A stretch of 64,000 bases of DNA from Agaricus subrufescens. Its lineage: Eukaryota; Basidiomycota; Agaricomycetes; Agaricales; Agaricaceae. The translations under genes and the position numbers were made by a program. The DNA lies in assembly GCA_029945375.1 (NCBI GenBank), contig CM057067.1:1302001-1366000 (forward strand). Direction: 5' to 3'. Of the stretch, positions 44,709-55,440 are shown in pieces. Below the pieces are notes generated by a model that did not search any database, was not told the origin of the DNA, and saw nothing but the letters and a program-made list of their open reading frames with translations. Within the stretch, counting starts at the first letter, position 1. Each line of letters starts with the position of its first letter.

Positions 44709-46110
44709 AGTTTGCGAGGTTGTAGAGAAAGCAAGGTTCGCTCCCGTTAGGGAGGAGTAGCTTGCCTTCGGTGATATGGCAGTACATCGCTTTGCCGTCG
44801 GGAAAAGTGTCCGCGAAATCGTTAGAGATATGTTGGAATATGGTATGTTCCTTCGTGCAGCCGAGACAGCGGGCAGTGCCGCTCGTCCTTGAGGAAGATT
44901 TCTTCTTGTTGTTTTTCCCGGACCTCTTGTCTGAACGAAAAAACTGCTGCTGAGATGATGAGGAGGAAGTGGGAGGTTTGTTGTTGTTCATCCCGGAAAG
45001 ACGTCGGAGGAGCGTAGCTTCTGCTTCGGCGTTGGAACGAGCGATAAGGAAGTGTTGCTCGTACTCTGATGAGATGAAAGGGCGATTGTCAACCAGGATG
45101 TTCTGTCGTAATTCAAGTTCGTGAGTCTTCCAGAACTGAAAGAGGGCGCCCGTATCTCTCTTTGTGGCAAAGAAATTAAAATGATTGAACCATGTCTTGG
45201 ACCATTCTCCGTTGCCTGCTGAAGACAGGGGGTTAGTGGAAATGTCGCGACTCGATTGGAAGTGAACGTAGTTGGCGGCGGACTCTAGGTAGCGGTCATA
45301 GGTGAAGGAATGACTATTGTCATCACCAAACAGCTCAGAGAGCTTCGGGATGTCCAGAACGGTACAACCCTTAGGCTCTCCGGGCCGGGGGTTGATCCTA
45401 GTGAGCGGGATGGTAGCCAGGTTGGAGGAAACATGGCGGACCACGTCGGGATGGAAAAAGGAGAGTGGGAGGAAGGCGCGCTCATCTTCAGTTGTGTAAA
45501 AGATCTGCGGAAAAACCCGGGAGCAGTCCTCGGAATCTTTGACAGCAAGGAGATTGCCGTCCATGCGGCGTCTCTTGGTGGGAGGCCCCGTTGGAGCGTC
45601 CGAAAGTGACTCCACAGGGGATCGCTTTCTTTTGAGATTTGCGACCTTTGTCTTAATATCAGTAGGCATGATGTCTAAGAAAGATGTGTAGACGTCGTGA
45701 TTGCATAAAGATTCCATGTCCTCGTTAGAGAGGGACAGGATGGAGTCGTTATCAGAGACTTCTCCATCAATGCGGAGGTCTCTCATGCGGATCCTCTGAA
45801 TATCTCTTTGAGCATTCTTTTCTTCTCGCTCTTTATTCATGATTAGACGGCCCTTTAGGCTCAGGCGATTAAAAAAGGCGAGTAGATTAGGTGACTTGTG
45901 TTTGTCGTTATCATGGTGAGGACCGTCCTCTGAGCTGTGATTTCGTTGCCTGCGCTGGTCAGGTGGGTTGTCTTGTTGACGAGTGGCAGGGTCTTGTTGA
46001 CTGGCCTGACCGTGTTGGGGATCGGGTAAAGGATTACCCTGGCCCTGATTTTGATCGCCGTTGTTTGAATGGGCTTGTTGATCGCCGTCTCCTGGAACGA
46101 TCTGTGTCAT
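44593..46110 (-). CDS. Gag-like protein of Ngaro-like element
   Basis: 505 aa from ATG 46110, just inside repeat A1. Gln/Asn/Asp-rich N-terminus, a Lys/Arg patch (SPVESL...PTKRRR), a conserved middle region, and a Ser/Lys-rich basic stretch. A C-terminal Cys/His cluster reads CLGCTKEH, then CNSQCGRSHNCSFCGGSHA and WSC. This resembles nucleic-acid-binding knuckles of retroelement Gag proteins, although spacing differs from the CCHC of LTR elements. It presumably packages element RNA. Confidence 0.8.
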   Translation of the reverse strand: MTQIVPGDGDQQAHSNNGDQNQGQGNPLPDPQHGQASQQDPATRQQDNPPDQRRQRNHSSEDGPHHDNDKHKSPNLLAFFNRLSLKGRLIMNKEREEKNAQRDIQRIRMRDLRIDGEVSDNDSILSLSNEDMESLCNHDVYTSFLDIMPTDIKTKVANLKRKRSPVESLSDAPTGPPTKRRRMDGNLLAVKDSEDCSRVFPQIFYTTEDERAFLPLSFFHPDVVRHVSSNLATIPLTRINPRPGEPKGCTVLDIPKLSELFGDDNSHSFTYDRYLESAANYVHFQSSRDISTNPLSSAGNGEWSKTWFNHFNFFATKRDTGALFQFWKTHELELRQNILVDNRPFISSEYEQHFLIARSNAEAEATLLRRLSGMNNNKPPTSSSSSQQQFFRSDKRSGKNNKKKSSSRTSGTARCLGCTKEHTIFQHISNDFADTFPDGKAMYCHITEGKLLLPNGSEPCFLYNLANFATRSCNSQCGRSHNCSFCGGSHAALTWSCRSAPNSQD

Positions 46111-46543
46111 GGTGAAAAGATAAATAAGGTTAAGAAGCGAAAGAAGATGGAGAGGAAGCGGAAATGAACAGCAAAAAAGACTGGGTGAGGATCAGGGCTC
46201 AGCCAGGGGACGAGAATTGAGGATGAAAATTTTTCTGATGCGAGATAATATGGATAATGTGTACATGTTGTGCTGGACCTTTGATTGCTTGGTCATCTTA
46301 TCCTCTGATGAGAATGCTTCACATCTCGGACTGAGTGAGCATCTTACTTCTGACTAAGCTCACGTGAACAGTGAGCGAGCTGGGTAGGAGCCTGGATAAG
46401 ATACTGACATGCTCCCAAGTTTGAAAAGTTGTGAGTGTTTACCATCATGATTTTTTCTAGACAAGGCTGCTAATACCATTACCCGATTGAAGCAGTACTC
46501 AGTTTGGGATTGCCAAGTCTTTTAAAATCCACGAGCCGGAGGT

Positions 46544-46828
46544 CACTGTACCGGTGAATCAATAAGGTGGCTGGATTATCAAATCATTTTTCAATTATTA
46601 TCATTTTTTCGATCTGAATAAGACAGTAGGCATTACTTAATTTTTATCACGGCAAAACTGTAACAGTGTCACAGTTTCAATACAAAACGTTACATATGTC
46701 ACGTAAATGACTGCGTAATAATCTGATAGTCCAGGTACTTTATTTGGATTAAATAAAGGAAAAAGATTCAATAATAATTCAATAATAATTCAATAATCCA
46801 GCTGCCTTATTGACTCACCGGCCCAGAG
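46544..46828. mobile_element. MITE, 285 bp, related to 21358-21495
   Basis: Ends CCGGTGAATCAATAAGG / CCTTATTGACTCACCGG, with outer CACTGTA versus CAGAG. The CCGGTG-TCA-AATAAG core is shared with the smaller MITE. Three 12-bp ATTCAATAATA units occur near 46768-46796. A target duplication is not clear. Confidence 0.75.
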
Positions 46829-46859
46829 AAGTGTTACTAAGCCTGTGTACAGTTCCGAG

Positions 46860-47192
46860 TATAAAGTACACCCAGACGCTGACATGCGTGCACCCAACTC
46901 ATATCTCTCATAAATTGTGAGCAGCTTTCATTGTCAGGTTTCTTTAAGAGCTGGCAGCCAAAAGCATTCCTTGATCCAAGGTAGCCGCGATCACTTTAGA
47001 GCATTCAATCTTTCGATTGAAGACCTCTAATTATCGGACGGGCCGGGTACAACAAACGGAGGCCCCATAGCAGAGGAACAGGGCGGCCACTCGGTGATTG
47101 AGGCGATCACTCTGTCAGTATGCAAGACTTTTGCGCCAATGCCGTACACGAGGATGCATGGCATGTATGATCCTTCTATACAAGTAGCGAGG
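46860..47192 (+). pseudogene. 3'-terminal exon region of NACHT-A gene
   Basis: An open stretch at about 47045-47192 encodes GTTNGGPIAEEQGGHSVIEA and then ITLSVCKTFAPMPYTRM, ending IQVAR and TAG. The homologous piece at about 25957-26032 follows the NACHT-A pseudogene there, so this is probably the orphan last exon of the gene starting at 34524, now separated by insertions. Confidence 0.5.
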
Positions 47193-47366
47193 TAGATATA
47201 AAGTAACACTTACTTGGCCTTACACTATCTATTTTGAATTAGCGACAACGTTCATGTACATCAAGTACTGAATCAATGTAAAACATATGATAACGTCAAG
47301 AACATACACAGTCTGTCAGAGCCCGAATTTCGCAGCACTTCCAAACGATGGACAACAAATCTCAGC

Positions 47367-49703
47367 TTATGCTATAATATCAGAATCAGCCTCTACTTCC
47401 TCCTTCGTATACACGCTTTTGACTTCGGGCTTTTCAAAGAATGATTTGATGTGTGGAACTGGGCGACTGGCGATAATCCATGCGATAGGAGAGGTAGGGT
47501 GTGTGATGCAGAAATCCACGATCAACTCGAGGAGTTTTTGCTGAGTGAATGGGTTATCGCAATGGTCGAGACCATCAATGACCATCAAGAACCGACAGGA
47601 GGACTCGAAGAGGCGTCTGATCATGAAAGGCTCAACGATAAACCTGTTGAACTGTACTGATAGTGGTTTTCGAAGGAGAGATGGGTCAAGATTAATTTGA
47701 TCACGGATGAATTGATGATAGGGTGGACATTTGGTAGCCAGTTGATAGGCAATGGTAACGATAGTCTTGCTTCCATCCCTATGCCCACTGGCGGGAAAGA
47801 AGATCGAGGCAAAGATGACGCCGTAGGGAACCTTTTCAGTGACCATTTGCATGATGGCTGATTTTCCAACTCTAGCGGGTCCAACCACCCAGCGCAGCTT
47901 TCCTTCGTCATGACGCTGCACAATGAAGTCCAGGCATCGTTGTATGATCGCTAGGTGGGTGCCAGGGTGACATCGTGGGACACATTCGCGGCCGGACGAG
48001 TTGAATTCCGCTCCAATTATCGTCTCTTGTAAAAACTCCTCCATGACTGACGGAAACAACAGTAGGTATAGGGATTACGATGTGGATGGCTCTTACAGTT
48101 GTCCATGCTATAATCGTGAAATACACCGTTGTTAATTGTAAGATTTTTAGCTCCACTGAATCCGTGAAATCTAGGTTCGTTAGTTGTAGTATGTCGAGCT
48201 CCACTATATTCGTAAAATACAGGGTTGTTAAGTGTGAGATGTTGAGCTCCACTAAACCCATGCTGACAGGGATATTGTAAGTAAATGTCTCGAATCCAAC
48301 GCTACACTCACATTTGATCCCTGAGAAACTGATGCCTGTCCTTGGAGAAAAGGAGATAGAGGAGGGGGTGTAAGAAATGTGGATGAATAGTTTTCGTGCA
48401 TTGAACTCTCCGAACGATGGCTCCAAGAAAGGGAACTAGGAGAGGGTATAGAGTTTGGAGTATTATGAGCGGAAGCACTTGAAGCCGGAGGGGGAGGGAC
48501 AGTGTCGGAAGGTGGGTGAATATCTGTAGAATCGACAGGTATGTTAAGACTTTCGGTATTATCGTCGTGCAAAAGAGAATCCTGTCGAGAAGGCGAACCA
48601 GGAGAGGAGGGAGAGAAGACTAAGGGTTTTCTTGATATCTCTGAAGACGGATAGATTTGAAGTTTTTTCAACTCGTCGCGGAGATACCGTTGAACTTCTT
48701 CGTGCGCTTCGTTGGAATCGATCGTAATCTCCTCCTTTGTGCAAATCCGTTTGGTTTCGTCCTTCTCAAAGAATGACGTAATGTGAGGCTCAGGGCGACT
48801 GGCAATGGTCCATACTATGGGGGATGTACGATGGTGGATGCAAAATTCCGATATCAGCTCGAGGAGGGTTTGTTGAGTGGAAGGGTTATCGCACTGGTCA
48901 AGGCCATCAATGATCACCAGAAACCGACGGGAAGGCTCAAAGAGGCGTTGGAGCACAAATGGTTCAACAATAAACTTATTGAATTGTACTGACAGTGGCT
49001 TTTGGAGGAGAAATGAGTCAAGGTTTATTTGTTCACGGATGAATCGGTGATAGGGCGGGCACTTGACAGCAAGCTGATAGGCAATGGTAACTAGAGTCTT
49101 GCTTCCATTCCTGCGTCCATTGACGGAAAAGAAGATCGAGGTGAAGGTGACACTATCGGGAACTTTTTCAGTGACCGTTTGCATGATTGCAGATTTTCCA
49201 GCCCCAGCGGGTCCAACAACCCAGTGCAGCTTTCCTTCGTCATTACACTGCATAATGAAGTCCAGGCATCGTTGTATGATCGATAGGCGGGTACCAGGGT
49301 GACATCGAGGGGGAGGGTCACGATCGGAAGAGTCAAACTCTGCTCCGATTATTGTCTCTTGCAAAAGCTCCTTCATAACTAATGAAAATGGCAGTAAGCG
49401 TGGGCATTACGATGTAGATGACTCTTACAATTGTCCGTGCTGTATTCTTGAAACACAGCGTTATTAAATACAAAATCGTGGGCTCCACTAAAAATTTGCT
49501 GGTATAGATGTGAGCGTTGAATATTCCAACCTGAATGTATTACTCACACTTGATTCGCCTAGTCTTCCCGTATTATCACCGGGCAAACGGGAGTGTGTGC
49601 GAGGAGCCAGAGAGGGAGAAGATATCGACAAAGCACGCTTCTGGAAGCGAGAAAACCAAGACGATATACGATTTTTGAAGGTAGGAGAGGACTTTTCTGA
49701 CAT
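47367..49703 (-). CDS. Double-NACHT NLR-like protein with FSGA linker repeats
   Basis: Exons on the minus strand: 49703-49548, 49498-49429, 49378-48312, 48262-48097, 48046-47367. Introns are 49-50 nt and phases match, giving 2139 nt (712 aa). An MSEKSS leader is followed by an FSGAHDFVFNN linker. NACHT-1 has Walker A GPAGAGKSA and Walker B FLVIIDGLDQC. A Ser/Pro-rich spacer follows, then a 55-codon exon with three FSGA-like repeats (HGFSGAQHLTLNN; SGARHTTTNE; FSGAKNLTINN). NACHT-2 has Walker A GPARVGKSA and Walker B FLMVIDGLDHC and stops early (DSDIIA) relative to NACHT-1. FSGA/AHDF-INN stretches normally precede a single NACHT in Agaricomycete NLRs, so their position between two NACHTs marks a fusion. 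The alternative is two adjacent genes, but neither half has its own clean start or stop. Confidence 0.7.
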
Positions 49704-50362
49704 CCTTGTGGACCGAGGGCGAGAGGAAAGAAAAAATGATTAGATTGTCACGGCTACGCCCCGAATTCGTATGACATGTTACATTGAAGGAGAACTGGCG
49801 TGATCATCGTTTTTGCCTGCCCTTACATGATTGGACATCTGGTGGTTGACACCATCAGCCAGTGTCAGACAAGGCTGCCGCTCATCCCGCAGAAGGCCAT
49901 GTTGGTAAGGCTGATACGAGGTGATAAGCTGCTCGCTTCACAGCCCAGGCTGGAATGGCGGCATCTTCAACTTATCGTATCAAGAAATGATGGGTTGACC
50001 AGTATCTATCGTATGTTAAGAAAAATTGTGCAATGATAAGGGAGCAGGTCAATTCTTACCGGATAAGCATTCAGATTGTCTGTAGCCTTGAAACTTTTGT
50101 TTATGGTGACTGACCCGCAATACAACACTACAAGCACAGTACACTCACTCTCCGTGCGGACTTATTTGTGATCGGATATGGGTGGAAGGATAACTGTGCG
50201 ATGACAGAGGGATTGTCGCTCGACATCTGAAATATGAATGCTTCTTGTACGGTGTAAAGGCCGTTTGTAATCTTAATTCGATGATGAAAACTCAGAGGCA
50301 TAAGCATTTGTTCAACATATGACGTCAATGCGTTTCGAGATTTGAAAAACACTCGATTGTAC
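49704..50362. other. Intergenic, no gene seen
   Basis: Head of one minus-strand gene and tail of the next. Short frames (plus 49800-50036, minus 50128-50457) lack motifs. The stretch should contain the promoter of the double-NACHT gene and the 3' UTR of its upstream neighbour. Confidence 0.4.
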
Positions 50363-52840
50363 CTATACAGGACTCCCGTGCTTTTTACGCTCCTCCAACG
50401 GGATCTCACACCAAAACCAGTACGCCCACTCTGATACACCATCCTCGTGATCAACAAATCGGACTTCTACACAACACCTGCCGGTTGAAGTGAACAAGAC
50501 CAAGGCAGTGTGGTCAGGGGATCGTGTCTTCAGTTTCTCCACCTGGCGCTCAGATCGCTCAAAACAAGATTCGCAATTGCGCTGATGAAACAAGGTCATC
50601 CAGCTCTCATCTTTTCCCTTCTCCCAACTGCCTTCCCGTTTATGCTACACAACACCGTCAATACGTGGTTGCAAATGCGAATACTTCACTCACTTTGCAA
50701 GAGGATTGCCACGGACTACGTAAATGTGTTTCTGTGGTAACGGGACGATGGAACTGTAACTTGACATCGGGAAAACCATCTAATTTAGGAATGGCGACGA
50801 CCTCGAGTGACATTTGCTTGAGTATACCGTGCGTCATGAAAGCAGAACGTAAAGGTTCATCCTCGTATATAGTTTCAGCGAGATGAACGCATGGGAGAAT
50901 GGATTAAGGAAGACTCACAAGTACCCAGTCACACAACCGATGATAAGGAATATTATGATACGCCCGGAACCGCGTTATCATGAGGCGAACATAGAACTCA
51001 CTCTTGAAGGTTGGATCTCCAAGATGTATCCCCGTTGCGACGGCTCCAATTGCCAGTTGATACATCCTCAATCTCGTTTCATTATCATTCCAGCTACTTA
51101 CTTCCCCAGCCGGCCAAGTGAGTGACATCTTTCTTCCATTTCCAGGGCCACGAGCCAGGATGCCATATGCAAATCCATAATCCAGATCGCCTAAATCTAT
51201 GCCATCTGGAACCTCCTTTAGGATCCTAGATGCACATTGGACCCCGAGCTGTCGAGCTTCCTCTTGGATATCGCGGGAAAACTGGGATCGTGTATGATCG
51301 CATATGTAGTCGATGAATGATTTATGGAATGCCCTGGGCAGATCCTCGTGAGCCTTTTCCCCTGGTGGGATATGGAAAACAGAACGGAGGTGGTTTAAGG
51401 CCGCGTAAGCATCATCGGGTTTCATACCCAGCCAGTTACACAGCGTAATAAAGTTCCCTCCAGCACTGGGCCGCCTGAAAGGTACGTCCCAATTACGAGA
51501 ACCCAAGACCAATAGTATTTTTCGGGTGTTGACCATAATTTTGGGAGGGACTTTGGAGAGAATCCGGTCATACAATGCATCAAGTAAGGCCATCGGGTGT
51601 TCCTCTCGCGACAGACCAGCCACTGGCAGTGCGTCGATGGCGTGCATCACGTCATCAAACTGCGAGACTGGACTTCCAACCCTCGGATCACCAATATATC
51701 TGATGACTGTTTGCGCATACGCAAAAAGTCCACCGGCAGCATTAGCAAGTTTCCATATATCCCGCTCTTCAGGCCATCGTGGATCGAATATATTTGATGC
51801 CTCTTTGATCTCCGTCAGTTTCGCGCGAAGCAATAGCTCCACATCAGCACGGCCCTCGTCAGAATCAACTGGGATTTCCTCCTTTTCATACGACGGCATG
51901 ACATTCCGACGGGAGAAGAAGGAATTGATGTGTGTCTCAGGGCGGCTAGCAATAAGCCATACAAGCGGCGAGGCAGGATATGTCATGCAGAGCTTGGAAA
52001 TGAGGCGGAGGAGCTCCTCTTGGGCGCCGTGGTTATTACACTCGTCAAGGCCATCAATGATGACCAGTACGCGACCGGTAGATTTCAGTTGCGGGTTGCG
52101 GGTAAAGGGTTCAACGATCAACTTGTTGAACTGGTTTGCCATGGATGATCGAAGGAGGGATGGATCGCGGCTGATCTCTTGTTCAATGACCCGACGGTAC
52201 GCCTCGGATTTGGCTGCAAATTGGTAGGAGATGGTGATGATGGTCTTCGTCCCTTCGTCGCGTCCATTGATAGAAAAAAAGACAGACGCATGATAGCTCA
52301 CTCGGAGCTCTGGGGACTCCGCAACGTTCTGCATGATCGCTGACTTTCCAACTCCAGCCGCGCCAACCACCCAGCGCATCTTTTTCGCGCCGTCGCAGTT
52401 AGCGATAAAGTATAGACACCGTTCGAGGACGCTCAAACGAGTTCCCGGGTGGCATCGCGGCGGTGGATCGCGAGCCGCGGAATTGAATTCAGCTCCTGTG
52501 ATTGTTTCCGCCAGAAGTTTCTCCATGACTAACAGAGGATGATCAGTAGAGTTGTTAACGAAGCAAGCACTTTGCTTACACGGGCTGGACATAATGTTGA
52601 TATCGGTCTTCACAGAAACTAACAAAAAAATTTCAGCGTTGGAATACCACTGATGCGAGAGGCGTATTCTTCACCATTTCCCCCATTGTTTTCGACGAAG
52701 GGTCCTATCGCAGTAAAATCACTACATTGACCAAACAATCCTGGCCCTGGGTCATCACGAGGTTCTGGCCGAGGTTCTGTGGCCGTAATTGAAGTTTCCG
52801 GACTCGAGGAGGATTTCCGTTTCCAAAACTTGAGACGCAT
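50363..52840 (-). CDS. NACHT-B NLR-like protein, intact
   Basis: Exons 52840-52675, 52618-52580, 52528-50919, 50861-50694, 50644-50363; introns 49-57 nt. Phases match to 2265 nt (754 aa). A basic/Ser-rich leader (MRLKFWKRK...) is followed by a 39-nt exon. NACHT-B then has the PPPRCHPGTR motif, Walker A GAAGVGKSA (about residue 124) and Walker B VLVIIDGLDEC (about 223). A helical region follows, then a C-terminal domain with NCESCFE and WFWCEIPLEER ending GSPV. The NACHT exon is 1610 nt, the same as in 5658-7267, and the last exon is 282 nt as at 7536-7817, supporting both models. No lesions are seen, and this is the best reference for the family here. Predicted cytosolic STAND NTPase. Confidence 0.8.
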
Positions 52841-53128
52841 AAGAGAACGTGGGGAAGGAAGAAAGGAAGGAAGCTAGAGTTGAGCGCTCAAGTACTGGCA
52901 CGGGGCATGCACATGCCACACAGCATCTTCGTTATATTTGGCACAGAAGAGAGCTAGGCGCCGTTTTTTCCAAAAAAAAATACATTGGGCCTTTGACGCG
53001 GGCAAAAGATAAAGGTATGTCAGTCAGCATTCGAAACCCCTCACCACGATGTTACACGCTCAAACATCCACAGACCAAAGGATGTAAGGAGTAGATTCTC
53101 TCGACCCTCATCGGCGCTGTGGTTTACA
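52841..53128. other. Intergenic between two NLR genes
   Basis: About 290 bp containing the promoter of 50363-52840 and the 3' end of the next gene. No motif is evident beyond an A-rich run at 52971-52981. Confidence 0.3.
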
Positions 53129-55440
53129 TCATACAACACTCCCATGCTTTTGGCGCTCCCCCTGGGTTATCGTTAGCCAGAACCAGTATGTCCACTCCGA
53201 CATTCCATCCTCCGCATCAACAAATTGGACCTCTACACAACATAGATCGGTCGAAGTGAACATTACGAGGCCAGTGCGGGCAGGGGAGTGGATCTCCCAG
53301 TTTTTAAATTGGTCTTCAAACCGTTGAAAGCAGAAATTGCAATTGCGTAGATTGAATGTTGTTATCCAGTCTTGGGCCTTTCCTTCCTCCCACTCGCCTC
53401 TCCGTTTATGCTGGATGACGCTAATTTAACGCATGATTACATGCACAAATATTTCACTCACCTGGCAAGATGAAACCCATGGATCAGATAGATTTGTCAC
53501 AGATATAGCGGGACAACGAAACTGCAACTTGATATCACGATATTCATCTGAGTTGGAAATGTCAACGTCTCCGAGAGGTATTTCCATGAGTATGCCGTGC
53601 GTCATGAACTCGGAACGTCGAGATTTATCCTCGAGTATACTATCAGCGGCAAAACATGGAGGAATAGATAAGGAGACTTACAAATACCAAGTCACGCAGT
53701 TCAGAATATGGAAAATAAGGATGGTACCACTGGAAGCGAGCGGTCAAGAGACGGATGAAGAATACCTCCTGGAAAGTGGGATCTCGATATCTGATTCCAG
53801 CCACAACTTCTCCCATCGCCAATTTATACAAACTCAATCTTGTTTCCTCATCATTCCAGCCAAGATCTCCATTAACAGACCAAACAAGCGAAATTCCGTC
53901 ACCAGTGCTTGGGCCGCGTGCCAGATTACCGTCGTGAAACTCATAATCAACACCGAGATCAATACCATCAGGGGCCTCGTTTAAGACCCTAATTGCACAT
54001 TGAGACATGAGTTGTCTGGTATAGGGAGAGATTTTGGGTCGAATAAAGTCAGATATGTAGCCGACGAATGATTGAGGGAGGGGTTGGGGCTTCTTTTTGT
54101 GAGCTTGATCGCGTCCCGGAACATCGAAGACAGGAGGAAGTTGGTCGAAGGTGGTATAAGCTTCGCTGGGCGTCATACCTAACCAATTGCACAATACGAC
54201 GAAGTTGCCTTCAGCGGGAGCAGAGAACACAGCATACTCGGGACCATTCGGACCATTGCCCAAGACTAAATCCCAGGTCGATGAACAAGCCAATAAGATT
54301 TTTCGGGCGTTGTTTACATTTTCGCGAGGAGATTTGGACAGAATCCGATCATACAATGCGTCAACTAGACCCATCAGGCGGTCCTCTCCCGATACGTCAG
54401 TCGCCGGTTGCTGGTCGATGGCATGCAGGACGTCAGTGAGCTGCGAGGCAGGGTTGGCAGGGCTGGCTATCGTCGGGTCACGTATATATCTGATGATCAT
54501 CTCTGCATATGCAAAAAGTCCACCAGCAGCATTAGCGAGTTTCCAAACGACCTGTTCCTCGGGTAGCCGCAGACCCGTTGAATCTGACCGCTTGTCAGAG
54601 TCTGTTGGGATCTCCTCCTTCTCGTACGTGGGGATGACCTCTCGTCTAGAGAAGAGGGTCATGATGTGTGTTTCAGGGCGACTGGAAATGAGCCATACTA
54701 AGGGCGAGGAAGGATACGTGATGCAGGAATCAGCGATCAGACTAAGGAGCTTTAGCTGGGTGTTGAGGTCGTTGCATACATCAAGGCCATCGATGATGAT
54801 CAGTATGCGGCCGGTAGACCTCAATGGAGGATTCCTGGTGAAGGGTTCGACGATTAGCTTGTTGAACTGGTGTGTCATTGACGATTGAAGGAGTGATGGA
54901 TCGCGGGCAAACTCTTGCTCGATGAGTTGTCGATAGGACTCGGATTTAGTTGCAAACTGGTAGGAGATAGTGGTGATGGTTTTTGTTCCATCATTACGTC
55001 CATCGGGAGAAAAGAAGATCGACGCGTGATAGTTCACTGGGAGCTCGGAGGACTCGACTACGCTCCGCAAGATAGTCGACTTTCCAACCCCAGCCTCACC
55101 AACAACCCAATAGATCCTTTTCTCGTTGGTGCTGTTGCGAATGAAATTGAAGCACCTTTCAAGGATGGCCGAATGTGTACCGGATAGAGGTTGTGCGGAT
55201 GTATCACGATTAGAAGAGTAGAATTCTGCCCCTGGTATTGCTGTGCCTTGCAGTTTTTCCATGACTGAGGGGACACTGATCAATAGAGGCAATGAAGCAA
55301 AAATGAGTCTTACATTGGCTTGACGATGCATTAACATATGCAGCCAGGGATGGTTCTGTCGGAATAGACACAGCTATCGCCTCGTCATTGCCGTCGGTCG
55401 AAGTTTCTGTTACAATGAGGTCGTGAGCTTGATCGGACAT
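53129..55440 (-). CDS. NACHT-B NLR-like protein, divergent but intact
   Basis: Exons 55440-55314, 55264-53682, 53629-53462, 53410-53129; phases match to 2160 nt (719 aa). An acidic leader starts at MSDQAHDL (start chosen as the first ATG). NACHT has Walker A GEAGVGKST (about residue 97) and Walker B ILIIIDGLDVC. The usual PPPRCHPGT motif is altered to AQPLSGTHS. The acid-rich NACHT-Walker spacing is kept. The C-terminal domain has NCNFCFQ and ends GSVV. The last two exons have exactly the lengths (168 and 282 nt) of the neighbour 50363-52840, so the pair is a tandem duplication, older than the plus-strand copies. Confidence 0.8.

Larger units (their letters stand above)
39968..46330 (-). mobile_element. 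Ngaro-like (DIRS order) retrotransposon
   Basis: On the minus strand the order is A1 (46330-46171), gag, RT-RNase H, tyrosine recombinase, B1 (41075-40614), A2 (40613-40454), a 25-bp spacer, B2 (40428-39967). The B1-A2 junction reproduces the joined ends, as expected for a circular intermediate. No target duplication is seen, and removing the element restores GCTGCTCA-CTGAGTGAGC, matching 39179-39195. No methyltransferase domain is seen, which favours Ngaro over DIRS1/PAT. Repeats are identical as far as I can read, so insertion is recent. Confidence 0.9.
38236..46394. mobile_element. Non-autonomous TIR DNA element hosting nested insertions
   Basis: Perfect 15-bp terminal inverted repeats, CAGGCTCCTACCCAG (38236-38250) and its complement (46380-46394), with a 9-bp target duplication GATAAGATA (38227-38235 and 46395-46403). 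The flanks match the intron sequence found repeatedly in the mini-exon array (CCAGATAAGATACTGACATG), so the empty site is evident. Without the Ngaro element it is about 1.8 kb with no transposase frame. A 9-bp duplication fits Mutator-like transposition, but the superfamily is not settled. Confidence 0.8.
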
